44,794 nt of DNA from Micromonospora sp. KC723 (GTDB lineage Bacteria; Actinomycetota; Actinomycetes; Mycobacteriales; Micromonosporaceae), in assembly GCF_004348595.1 (NCBI RefSeq), contig NZ_SMKD01000034.1:1-44794 (forward strand), read 5' to 3'. Each line of letters opens with the position of its first letter. The first letter of the stretch is position 1. The position numbers were made by a program, and so were the translations under genes. Under the pieces are notes generated by a model that ran no database searches, was not told the origin of the DNA, and saw only the letters and a program-made list of their open reading frames with translations. Of the stretch, positions 26,626 to 38,634 are shown one piece after another.

Positions 26626-27894
26626 TCAGCCCGCCCGGTCGGACTTGGCCAGCTCTTCGACCGCCTTGTCCACAGTGACCGATCCGCTCAGCAACTGTTG
26701 CGACAGCCGCCCCATCAGGTCGAGCGTCTTGGATGACAGGGCCACGTGCAGGGCCGGCTTGCCGTCCTTGGTCTCCGACACGATCGTCGCGACGGCCGGG
26801 CCGGCGCTGGACACGTCGATCGTGGTGTCCGAGGCGATCGCGCCCGCGTCGGCGTAGAACACCTTCAGCGCGTCGGTCGAGGTCAACGACCGCACCATGT
26901 CGGCGGCGGCCTTCGGGTCCTTGGTCCATTTCGCGACCGCGTAACCGATACCGCCATCGTAGGGAAGGCTCGGGGTGGTGCCGGCCGTCACGACCGGTGA
27001 CTTCATGACACCGACGTTGCGGGCCTCCAGGAACTCGGCGAAGTCCTTCCAGTGCCCGATGTCCGACATCAAACCGATGACGTGCGAGGCCTTGCCGGAC
27101 TGGAACACCGCGAACGCGTCGTTGAACATCGCCGTCGAGCTGGCGCCGTCGTTGTTCAGGCCCTGGTCGTTGACCTCCTTCCAGAGCGAGAAGACCCGCT
27201 TGACGCCCGGCGAGGTCCAGTTGCGCTTGCCGGCGACCCAGTCGTCGTACTCCTGCGGCGGGAGGACGCCCGAACCCAGGCCGGACAGGAAGAACTGGAT
27301 GCCGATGCCCTCCTTGTTGCCCTGCGCGAAGCACTTCGCTCCGGTGGCCCTGGTGATGGCCTGACAGTTGGCAACGAACTCGTTCCAGTCGGTGGCCGGC
27401 CGCTCCGGGTCCAGCCCCGCCCTCTGGTAGAGCGACTTGTTGTAGTAGATCGGGTGCCCCTGCAGGGTCACCGGGGCGGCATAGGTCTTGCCGTCCTTGG
27501 TGAATGCCTCCCACCCGGCCAGCCGTTGCCGGTCGTCACCGACGTACTCGTCCAGTGGCACCAGCGAGTCCACCCGGTCGCGGATCTGCCCGCCGCCGTT
27601 GAACAGCATGACGTCCGGGCCCTTGCCGGCCTGGATGGCGGCACCGAGCAGGGTGTAGTACTGCTCGAAGGGCTGCGCGACGAACTCGACCGTCACGCCG
27701 GGATGCTTTCTGGCGAAGTCGGCCTTCGCCCGCTCGATGTACGAGGCCGCGGACGGGTCGCCCGACTTCCAGTCCCAGACGACGAGCTTGCCGTCCGAAC
27801 CACCGGACGAGGAGTCCGGTTCTGACGCACTACCACAGCCGGCCAAGACCAGCCCGGCGACTAGGACCACCGACCACCGTGCCCGTTGCTTCAT
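26626..27894 (-). CDS. Sugar-binding lipoprotein (family 1) of the MalFG importer
   Basis: The protein has 422 residues. The signal ends in the lipobox LVLAGC; a Ser/Gly-rich linker follows. The binding fold shows KLVVWDWKSGDPSAASYIER, EFVAQPFEQYYTLLGAAIQA and DVMLFNGGGQI, and later DGGIGYAVAKWTKDPKAAAD. Likely binds an oligosaccharide or glycoside and hands it to MalFG. The ATG at 27894 has GGGAG at good distance; a GTG directly before it is too close. It is the first gene of a four-gene operon, read from the promoter overlapped by a GntR-type operator. Confidence 0.93.
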   Translation of the reverse strand: MKQRARWSVVLVAGLVLAGCGSASEPDSSSGGSDGKLVVWDWKSGDPSAASYIERAKADFARKHPGVTVEFVAQPFEQYYTLLGAAIQAGKGPDVMLFNGGGQIRDRVDSLVPLDEYVGDDRQRLAGWEAFTKDGKTYAAPVTLQGHPIYYNKSLYQRAGLDPERPATDWNEFVANCQAITRATGAKCFAQGNKEGIGIQFFLSGLGSGVLPPQEYDDWVAGKRNWTSPGVKRVFSLWKEVNDQGLNNDGASSTAMFNDAFAVFQSGKASHVIGLMSDIGHWKDFAEFLEARNVGVMKSPVVTAGTTPSLPYDGGIGYAVAKWTKDPKAAADMVRSLTSTDALKVFYADAGAIASDTTIDVSSAGPAVATIVSETKDGKPALHVALSSKTLDLMGRLSQQLLSGSVTVDKAVEELAKSDRAG

Positions 27895-27949
27895 CACTGC
27901 TCCCTCTCCGGAGGTGGCCGGGGACCGGCCGTTGGCGGAGGATCACACG

Positions 27950-27978
27950 AACGTAATCCGTATGACGTATGACGTCAA
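27950..27978 (-). promoter_or_regulatory. Promoter of the sugar ABC operon with overlapping GntR-type operator
   Basis: On the minus strand TTGACG (27973-27978) and TACGTT (27950-27955) are 17 bases apart. The plus-strand sequence CGTATGACGTATGACGTCA (27959-27977) fills the spacer and -35. Its core ACGTATGACGT has the GT-N3-AC centre of FadR/GntR operators, and 16 of 19 bases match the site at 34553. A TATAGT at 27989-27994 may be the -10 of the divergent regulator gene. Confidence 0.6.
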
Positions 27979-28035
27979 CGCATCGGCGTATAGTGACAAG
28001 CGCCCGTGGTGGGCCCATGGGTCTCGGAGGGTGAT

Positions 28036-28806
28036 ATGACGGCAGCAGCGAAGTCGGCCGCGGGCCTCGCCGGGCCCCCTGCCTGGACTCGGCGACCGGC
28101 CAACCTCGCCACGGCGGTCACGGCCGAACTGGTGCAGCGGATCGTCCGTGGGATCCATCCGTCAGGTTCGCCGCTACCACCCGAGCCGGTGCTCTGCGAG
28201 ACCTTCTCGGTCAGCCGCACCGTCGTCCGCGAGGCCGTGAAGATCCTTCAGGAGAAGGGGCTGGTGCAGGTCCGCCAGGGCACCGGCACAATGGTCACCC
28301 CGTCGGCGATGTGGAACATACTCGACGAACTGGTCCTCGGCGCCACCATCGCCGAGGACGAGACCCTCGCCATCCTCGACGACCTGGTCGTCACCCGCCG
28401 GGTGCTGGAGTCCGACATGGCGAACCAAGCCGCCCGCCTTGCCGACGACGAGACCATCGAACGACTGCGTACGCTGGTCGACCGGATGGACGAGCTCGTC
28501 GGCGACCCCGACACCTACCACGACCACGACCGGGCGTTTCACGACACCGTCATGCAGGCATCGGGAAACCGCATCGCCCGCGCCGTCGTACGCGCCCTGG
28601 AGAGCCAGGTCGTCAACACGGCCCGCTACGTGGGCCGCACCGAGCGCGCCTTGTGCGTCGCGTCCAACCGCGGCCACCGGCGCGTCTACGAGCGAATCGC
28701 CGCCCACGACCCGGCCGGCGCGGCCGAGGCGATGTTCACCCACATCACGGAGGCGTGGGTGGTGCGCCGCAGCGGGCCGGGCGAGCCGACCCGACTGCGG
28801 CGCTAG
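28036..28806 (+). CDS. FadR-subfamily GntR regulator of the sugar ABC operon
   Basis: The protein has 256 residues. The winged helix (about 20-88) holds LPPEPVLCETFSVSRTVVRE and QVRQGTGTMV. The FCD domain (about 110-240) has DRAFHDTVMQASGN and, later, RGHRRVYERIAAHD, the expected His positions. The ATG at 28036 is chosen because GGAGG precedes it by seven bases; a GTG ten codons earlier lacks a site. It is divergent from the importer operon with 141 bp between them, the classic layout for a local repressor. The candidate operator in that gap also occurs upstream of the beta-helix enzyme at 34.5 kb. Confidence 0.9.
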   Translation: MTAAAKSAAGLAGPPAWTRRPANLATAVTAELVQRIVRGIHPSGSPLPPEPVLCETFSVSRTVVREAVKILQEKGLVQVRQGTGTMVTPSAMWNILDELVLGATIAEDETLAILDDLVVTRRVLESDMANQAARLADDETIERLRTLVDRMDELVGDPDTYHDHDRAFHDTVMQASGNRIARAVVRALESQVVNTARYVGRTERALCVASNRGHRRVYERIAAHDPAGAAEAMFTHITEAWVVRRSGPGEPTRLRR

Positions 28807-29015
28807 TGTGCTGTCCACGAACGTTTGCCGGGATCAGACACGTCGGACAGCTTGTGCCGGCTGGCAACAGCCGGGTGCGGGATCAGTCGGCGAGGACGGC
28901 CGAGGCGCTCATGACTGTTGACCTTGCCCAAAGGTGAAGGCCGACACTGTCTGTGGCGAGCGAGCTGGCGAGCTGAGCGCTTGTCGCTGACCGAGCACCG
29001 ATGAGAGGGGCCTGT

Positions 29016-29696
29016 ATGGATGACGACGTTCTCCTGGCAGAACAGATGGCCTACTACCGGGCCGGTGCGGCCGAATACGACCGGCCCTATGCAGAGCACG
29101 AAGACCTGCGAAGGTTGCTGACTGTCGTCGATGACTCTCCGATCGCCGGGGATGTGCTCGAGTTGGCCTGCGGAACGGGCCAGTGGACCTCGCTGCTCGC
29201 CGCGCGGGCGCATTCGGTGACAGCTGTCGACGCGGCAACCGAAGTGTTGGCCCGGGCTCGGGCGCGCACCGCATCCCCTACCGTGCAGTTCATTGAGGCC
29301 GACCTGTTCGGGTGGCAGCCGCCACGACGCTACGACACCGTGTTCTTCGCCTTCTGGCTCTCCCATGTCCCGCCGACACGCTTGCCCGACTTCTGGGACA
29401 CCGTCGCCACCGCGCTCGCGCCGGGCGGCAGAGCAGTCTTCATCGACGACGGCCCCGCCGTAGCCGCCAGCGAAGAAGTCCTCGCGAACCAGCCGACCCC
29501 GGCGGTGCTGCGCCGGCTCGATGACGGCAGCCAGTACCGCGTCGTAAAGGTATTCCACGATGCTCAGACCCTCACGGACGTTCTCACAGCGCTGGGGTGG
29601 TCGGTCGGCATCCGGACCATGGGCGGGAACTTCATCGGCATTGCAGAACCGCCGACCACCCCAGGCGAAGAACCCGCAGCCGCGCCAGCATCCTGA
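29016..29696 (+). CDS. Class I SAM-dependent methyltransferase
   Basis: The protein has 226 residues. SAM-binding motif I is DVLELACGTGQWTSLLA, motif II ends TAVDAATEV, and RYDTVFFAFWLSHVPP and ALAPGGRAVFIDDG follow. No membrane segments. The substrate cannot be told. The ATG at 29016 has GAGAGGGG upstream; an ATG at 29001 is in frame but covers that site. It stands alone, and its 3' end touches the transposase remnant, so it may have been brought in or trimmed by that element. Confidence 0.85.
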   Translation: MDDDVLLAEQMAYYRAGAAEYDRPYAEHEDLRRLLTVVDDSPIAGDVLELACGTGQWTSLLAARAHSVTAVDAATEVLARARARTASPTVQFIEADLFGWQPPRRYDTVFFAFWLSHVPPTRLPDFWDTVATALAPGGRAVFIDDGPAVAASEEVLANQPTPAVLRRLDDGSQYRVVKVFHDAQTLTDVLTALGWSVGIRTMGGNFIGIAEPPTTPGEEPAAAPAS

Positions 29697-29734
29697 GCCG
29701 GGTTGTGCCGCGCCGGCACGGCCACCCGTACTCT

Positions 29735-30190
29735 CCGAGTCCGCTGCCAGCTGACCTCGTTACCGCGCAGGATCTGCCGCAACCGTTCCCGGCCGACGAT
29801 GACCGTTCGGTCGGCGTCAGTGGCCCCGTAGTCTGCGGTTTACGCAGGCTCCAGCAGGTGAGAGCCCGCCCGATCGTGCTCGGGCGGGCTTTGGCCGTCG
29901 CGATGATGAACGCCTCATCGTCGTGGTTGATCCGGCGGGGACGGCCTCCCGCCCACTGAGGGTCCAGCACGCGAAGACCGATCTCATTGAACAAGTGGAT
30001 CACGTCGCGGAGTGTCCTCATGCCCGGCGATCAGATGGGCGATCGCGGAGACGGGTGTCCGGGACGCCGACGCCATGATGATCAACGCCCGGCGCCCCCG
30101 GACTGAGTCGTGCTTGCCGCTACGGACGAGTTGTTGCAGCTTGCGGCCCTCGTCCTGCGTCAGCCGCCGTGCCCTGACCGGCTCGACCAA
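29735..30190 (-). pseudogene. Broken N-terminal part of an IS630-like transposase
   Basis: Three frames in turn read one protein: VRARRLTQDEGRKLQQLVRS through SAIAHLIAGHEDT; then LRDVIHLFNEIGLRVLDPQW and GGRPRRINHDDEAF; then ADYGATDADRTVIVGRERLR and NEVSWQRTR. Frameshifts lie near 30010 and 29843. This is the helix-turn-helix half of an IS630-type transposase. The DDE catalytic half is missing, the sequence ending next to the methyltransferase gene. Not functional. Confidence 0.75.
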
Positions 30191-30198
30191 CCCGCCAC

Positions 30199-30236
30199 CT
30201 CACTCTCAACGACCAACAACTGCCGTTGAGAGTGAG
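30199..30236. repeat. 13-bp inverted repeat at the upstream end of the IS630-like remnant
   Basis: CTCACTCTCAACG pairs exactly with CGTTGAGAGTGAG across 12 bases. It ends nine bases before the transposase start, so it may be part of the element's end, a hairpin over its promoter, or the terminator of the minus-strand esterase gene. Confidence 0.45.
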
Positions 30237-30374
30237 CCGCCGCCAGCACCTATCGGCGGACGTGACACGGCGTGTCGTCGACCCGGTGAACGTTCGTGGT
30301 CAAGCACTGGCGACCTTTCAGCTTCCGGAGTGCCCGCCAGCGCTCGCCGTCTGCTGCCGAGGGCTGGAAGACTG

Positions 30375-31739
<1,365 letters not shown>

Positions 31740-31861
31740 TTATCGGAGGTCTGACTCGACACGGGTCTCACCGCTGTTTCCGTAGTTCGTCGCGGCGCAC
31801 ACCCGCCTGACGGGCAGCTCGCCGGCCCGGAGGGCGAGCAGGATGAGAGGAAGTGCCCCAC

Positions 31862-31893
31862 CGTGTGGGTCGGTCGCGCGACCGACCCACACG
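31862..31893. terminator. Perfect 32-bp palindrome after the beta-helix gene
   Basis: CGTGTGGGTCGGTCGC is followed at once by its reverse complement. It lies 68 bases after the stop of the beta-helix gene and 135 bases before the esterase start, so it separates the two minus-strand units. Confidence 0.65.
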
Positions 31894-31960
31894 CCCTCGG
31901 CGAGGCACTCTCGCGTCGGCTCCCTCTATACGTCAGCCAAGTTCGGCGACCTGACTCCGG

Positions 31961-34579
<2,619 letters not shown>

Positions 34580-34602
34580 TTAGGTGCCGTCGCTCCCCGG
34601 CG

Positions 34603-35472
34603 TCAAGTGACGACTGTCGATCCTTCGACGACCTTCCGAAGGTAGGACAACCCGTCGCGGGCGAGCGCGTCCTGCGACGGGGCGAGCGGGCGCCAGATGG
34701 AGGCGGCAGTGGCGATGGCCTCGTTCTGCGCGGTGAACGACTCGATGCAGACGGCGCCGCCGTAGCCGGTCTCGGCCAGCGTGGCGAAGAAGCGGCGCCA
34801 GTCGAAGTGATCGGTGCCGGGGGCACCGCGGTGGGTGCCGCTGACCTGGACGTGCTTGATTCGCGGACCGGCGAGGGTGAGTGCGGCGTAGGGGTCGGCC
34901 TCCTCGATGTTCATGTGATACGTGTCGATCATGAGGCCGACGTTCGGAGGGAGGCCGTCGATCAGTTCCAGCACCTGCTCGACGGTGTTGACGACGCTCG
35001 TCTCGTACCGGTTGAGCGCCTCCACGCCGATGCTCACGCCCCGCTCCCCGGCGTAGTCGGCCACCGGCGACAGTGCCCGGCGGAAGTCCGCGTAGCAGGC
35101 TACCCGGGCCGCCGTCGACATGCGCCAGGTCCGCCCGACCGCGGCGTACACGGGGCCGCCGACACATGCGCCCCCGACGACCTGCGCGCTGTCCACACAT
35201 GCCCTGAGGTACGCCGCGGTCGACTCGACCACGTCCGGCGGGGCGTTCACGAGACTACGCCCGGGCGAAGTGACCGCACAGACGGCCGCCGCGCGGAGGT
35301 GGTGCGCCGCAAGCAGATCCCGGGTGCGCACCGGATCCCAGTCGCCGGGTTGCTCGATCGGCAACTCGACCGCGTCGAAGCCGAACGCGGCGACGCGTGG
35401 AATCAGCTCGGCGAGGACCGCGTCGGTGACCGGCGAGGCCCACACCCACGGGCTGATGCCGATGGCGCGCAT
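34603..35472 (-). CDS. D-tagatose/D-psicose 3-epimerase-like sugar isomerase
   Basis: The protein has 289 residues with the xylose-isomerase-like barrel. The four metal-ligand regions of the ketose 3-epimerase group are visible: GVEALNRYETSVVNTVEQ (Glu), GLMIDTYHMNIEEADP (Asp, His), VSGTHRGAPGTDHFDW (His/Arg region) and CIESFT (Glu). It likely epimerises a keto-sugar at C3 after import. The ATG lies six bases after the binding-protein stop, making it the last gene of the ribose-type operon. It is not closely similar to the plus-strand isomerase at 18252. Confidence 0.87.
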   Translation of the reverse strand: MRAIGISPWVWASPVTDAVLAELIPRVAAFGFDAVELPIEQPGDWDPVRTRDLLAAHHLRAAAVCAVTSPGRSLVNAPPDVVESTAAYLRACVDSAQVVGGACVGGPVYAAVGRTWRMSTAARVACYADFRRALSPVADYAGERGVSIGVEALNRYETSVVNTVEQVLELIDGLPPNVGLMIDTYHMNIEEADPYAALTLAGPRIKHVQVSGTHRGAPGTDHFDWRRFFATLAETGYGGAVCIESFTAQNEAIATAASIWRPLAPSQDALARDGLSYLRKVVEGSTVVT

Positions 35473-35478
35473 CGCCGC

Positions 35479-36663
35479 CTACTTCCAGCGCTGCGGGTAA
35501 CCCGGCAGGTCGGTGCAGCCGCACATCGCGTAGTGCAACGGCGGCATGTCAGGGTCGAGGTACTGGTCCAGGTTGTCCTGGGTGATGACCGGCTGCGGCA
35601 GCTTCCACGGGTTGGACACGGATTCGCCGTCGAGGATCCGCAGCGCGGCGATGACCGGTGTGCGCCACTGATAGGTCGGGTACGTCGGGGCGATCGCCGT
35701 GAGCTTCTTGTCCTTCCACAGCTTCAGGAAGTCGAGCTGATCCTCACCGTTGATCGGTGGCACAGGCTTGCCCGCGTCCAGGAACGCTTCGACCGCGGCG
35801 ACCGCGACCGCCCCCGCATCCATCCAGACGCCGTCGATCGTGCCGTACCGCTGGATGTAGTCGTTGACGATCTTCTTGGTCTTGGCCGGGTCGCCGTCGG
35901 TGAACTCGACGCCGACCACGTTGACACCCGCCTTGTCGAAGGCGACCTTCGCCGCGGACCAACGGGTCTCCAGGACGTCGACGCCGGGCAGGATACGCAA
36001 CGCGAGCACCTTGCCGCCCGGCTTCATCTTCTGGCCGACGAACTCGGCCGAGACGTGGCCGAAACCGTAGCCGCCGATCGGGTTGATGAATGTCACCGGG
36101 CAGGTCGTGTCGACGCCACGGTCGAAGACGATGACCGGTAGGCCCTTCCGGCAGGCGGCCTCGACGGCCGGGGTGAGCGTGGCGGTGGTGTTCGGCGAGA
36201 CGATGAGCGCGTGGCATCCCCTACCGAGCAGGTCGTTGATGTCCGCGATCTGCTTCTGGTCCTTGCCTTCGGCGTCGACGTGAACGAACTCCGCGATCCG
36301 GTTGCGATGCGTGTCGACCTCGGCCTGCATGGTCTTGAAGCCGACCTGCCGCCAGGGGTTGTTCAACCCGGCGTTGGAGAAGCAGATCTTGTACGGCCCG
36401 GGCTTCTTGAATTTCGCGGTGTCCGCCATCTTCGGATTGAGCGCCTGCTCCCATGGCTTGTCAGCCGGCCCGGTGGAGGTGGCGTTCAGGAGCGCGAGCT
36501 CATTGTCGTAGTCCGCCTGCACGAAGAACTTCGACTGTTCCCCGGTGCCCGACCCGGCGGCCTCGGATGTGGCGCTCGGCACGGGGGCGGCCGGTTCGTC
36601 GGTGGCGCAGCCGGCGAGCGCGAGCAAGGCACCGACGGCCAGGGCTGCTATCGAAGGTCTCAC
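35479..36663 (-). CDS. Sugar-binding lipoprotein of the second ribose-type ABC importer
   Basis: The protein has 394 residues. Signal with lipobox LALAGC; then a Ser/Ala/Pro linker and an extra segment of about 60 residues before the binding fold (YKICFSNAGLNNPWRQVGFK; DINDLLGRGCHALIVSPNTT; GLPVIVFDRGVD; GTIDGVWMDAGAVAVAAVEA). The C-terminal end has a Cys pair (MCGCTDL), which is unusual for the family. The long acidic insertion after the lipobox (QADYDNELALLNATSTGPAD) recurs in some sugar-binding proteins of this type. Start GTG at 36663 has AAAGGGG upstream. It follows the permeases and precedes the epimerase. Confidence 0.9.
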   Translation of the reverse strand: MRPSIAALAVGALLALAGCATDEPAAPVPSATSEAAGSGTGEQSKFFVQADYDNELALLNATSTGPADKPWEQALNPKMADTAKFKKPGPYKICFSNAGLNNPWRQVGFKTMQAEVDTHRNRIAEFVHVDAEGKDQKQIADINDLLGRGCHALIVSPNTTATLTPAVEAACRKGLPVIVFDRGVDTTCPVTFINPIGGYGFGHVSAEFVGQKMKPGGKVLALRILPGVDVLETRWSAAKVAFDKAGVNVVGVEFTDGDPAKTKKIVNDYIQRYGTIDGVWMDAGAVAVAAVEAFLDAGKPVPPINGEDQLDFLKLWKDKKLTAIAPTYPTYQWRTPVIAALRILDGESVSNPWKLPQPVITQDNLDQYLDPDMPPLHYAMCGCTDLPGYPQRWK

Positions 36664-36673
36664 TGAATCCCCT

Positions 36674-37657
36674 TTACCTGGACGAGGAACGCACGGACGA
36701 AACCGCCACGGCGAGCAGGATGATCGCGCCCTGGACGGTCGATCTGAGGGCGCCGGAGACGCCGTAGAAGTTCATGAGCGCGAAGAGCATCTCGAGGGTC
36801 AGCGCGCCGAGCATCGCGCCGACGACCGAGCCGCGACCACCGCCGAGCGCGACGCCGCCGAGGACGGCTGCGGTGATCGCGCCGAACTCCAGACCGGCGC
36901 CGGCCTGGAACGAGACGCCGCTGTACCCGCCGATCAGAATCGCCGCGACGGCCGCCGCCAGTCCGCTGAGGACGAACGCGATGGTCTTGGCGCGCCAGAC
37001 CCGTACGCCGCTCAGCTGTGCGGTCCGCGGGTTGTCACCCACGGCGACCAGGATCCGGCCGAAGTCGGACCGGGTCAGGAGCACGGCCAGGCCGACCGCG
37101 GCGATCAGGACCAGGAGCGCGTACGGAATGCGACCCAACCCCGGCACGTCCTCGAACGCACGCCGACCGAACCGCCGGAACTCCTCGGAGAGCCCGCCCT
37201 TCGGGGCGCCGTCGGACCACAGGTAGACGGCGCCGACGAGGATCAGGAACATGCCGAGGGTGGTGATGAACGAGGGCACCCGCAACCGCGTCGTGACCAG
37301 GCCGTTGACCAGACCGACAGTGGCGCCGAAGGCGAGGAGCAGCACGACGACCGGCCAGGTGCGAGACGGCTCGCTGTCGATGAGCCGGGAGGCCACGACG
37401 ACCTGCGCGGTGACCAGGGAGCCGACGGAGAGGTCGAACTCGCCGGAGACGAGCACGAAATACTGGCCGGCGGCGAGCAGGATGATCGGCGTGGAGCGGC
37501 CGAGGAACGACATCAGTGACGGTGGGGAGAGGAAATCGGGTTGGCGGAGGGTGAGCAGGACCGTCAGCACCGCGAGGACGGCGACGATGGGTACGACGCT
37601 ACCGGGGCGGATCGGTAGCAGCCGCGACGGAAGCGGGCGACGCTCGATGGTGTGCAT
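36674..37657 (-). CDS. Second ribose-type ABC importer, permease 2
   Basis: The protein has 327 residues and about ten membrane segments. Family hallmarks are SGEFDLSVGSLVTAQ, the loop AVGDNPRTAQLSGVRVWRAK and ITAAVLGGVALGGGRGSVVG. The ATG at 37657 is two bases past the stop of permease 1 and has GAAGGCGGCG upstream; the longer frame to 37972 overlaps the neighbour in another frame and is rejected. Two permease genes side by side suggest a heterodimer, unlike the single permease of the ROK operon. Confidence 0.91.
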   Translation of the reverse strand: MHTIERRPLPSRLLPIRPGSVVPIVAVLAVLTVLLTLRQPDFLSPPSLMSFLGRSTPIILLAAGQYFVLVSGEFDLSVGSLVTAQVVVASRLIDSEPSRTWPVVVLLLAFGATVGLVNGLVTTRLRVPSFITTLGMFLILVGAVYLWSDGAPKGGLSEEFRRFGRRAFEDVPGLGRIPYALLVLIAAVGLAVLLTRSDFGRILVAVGDNPRTAQLSGVRVWRAKTIAFVLSGLAAAVAAILIGGYSGVSFQAGAGLEFGAITAAVLGGVALGGGRGSVVGAMLGALTLEMLFALMNFYGVSGALRSTVQGAIILLAVAVSSVRSSSR

Positions 37658-37659
37658 GG

Positions 37660-38634
37660 CTAGGACGCCGCCTTCCGCATGGCCTGCCGGGCGTAGATGG
37701 CGACCGCCGCGATGATGATCACGCCGCGGATCACCTGCTTGAAGAAGGCATCCACTTCGAGTTGGTTGAAGATCGCGTCGATGCTGGCCAGCAGCAGCAC
37801 ACCGCCAACGGTGCCGACCACGCCGCCACGCCCGCCGGCCAGGGCGGTGCCGCCAAGGACCACCGCGGCGATCGACTCCAGGTCGTACAGACCCTCGGTG
37901 CCCACCCGCGGCGCGCCCGAGCCGAGCCGGCTGGCGAGGTAGACCCCGGCGAGGCCGGCGCAGAGCGAGCACAGTACGTGGGCGGTCACGAGGACCCGGC
38001 TGTTGCGTACCCCGGAGAGGCGGGCGACCTCCGGGTCGCCGCCCACGGCGACCAGGTGGTGGCCGAAGCGGGTGCGCGCGAGCGTGAACCAGGCCGCGGC
38101 GGCGACGGCGAGCAGCAGCAGGAACGACACGGGCACCGGTCCGACGCGCTGGTAGCCGAGGCTCTGTACCAGCACGGGTGCGGTCTTGCCGGCCGGGCCG
38201 GCATAACCGTTGTCGAGGTACCCCTTCAGCAGCAGCGCGACGCCGACGGTCGCGATGAACGCGTTCATCCGCGCCTTGGTGACCAGAAGGCCGTTGAAGA
38301 GGCCGATGGCGGCGCTGACCGCGAGCGCCAGCCCGATCGCCGGCAGCAGCGCACCGTCGTCACCGCCCATGGTCTCGGCCGTGACGAGTGTGCTGAGACT
38401 GACCACGTACGCCACGGACAGGTCGAGGGAGCCGCCGATGATGACCAGGGTCTGCCCGACGGCGACGAGCCCGAGACCGGCGGCGACGTGCAGCAGGCTC
38501 ACCGTCGTCGGCAGGTTGAACAGTTGGCCGCCGTCGAGCGTGACGACGAGCCAACCTGCTGCCAGGGTGAGGGCCAGCGCCCCGAACACGCCGGGCGAGG
38601 TGCGCCGGGCCGGCAGGGACAACGCGTCACTCAT
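37660..38634 (-). CDS. Second ribose-type ABC importer, permease 1
   Basis: The protein has 324 residues. It has IIGGSLDLSVAYVVSLSTLV, the loop AVGGDPEVARLSGVRNSRVL and ESIAAVVLGGTALAGGRGGV, all characteristic of BPD_transp_2 permeases. Its ATG overlaps the ATPase stop by four bases (38631-38634). It probably forms a heterodimer with permease 2. Confidence 0.91.
   Translation of the reverse strand: MSDALSLPARRTSPGVFGALALTLAAGWLVVTLDGGQLFNLPTTVSLLHVAAGLGLVAVGQTLVIIGGSLDLSVAYVVSLSTLVTAETMGGDDGALLPAIGLALAVSAAIGLFNGLLVTKARMNAFIATVGVALLLKGYLDNGYAGPAGKTAPVLVQSLGYQRVGPVPVSFLLLLAVAAAAWFTLARTRFGHHLVAVGGDPEVARLSGVRNSRVLVTAHVLCSLCAGLAGVYLASRLGSGAPRVGTEGLYDLESIAAVVLGGTALAGGRGGVVGTVGGVLLLASIDAIFNQLEVDAFFKQVIRGVIIIAAVAIYARQAMRKAAS

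Noticed and set aside
28807..29015. Possible gene fragment between the second GntR gene and the methyltransferase
   Set aside because: Neither strand gave a family I recognise; it might be element debris, but there is not enough to call it.
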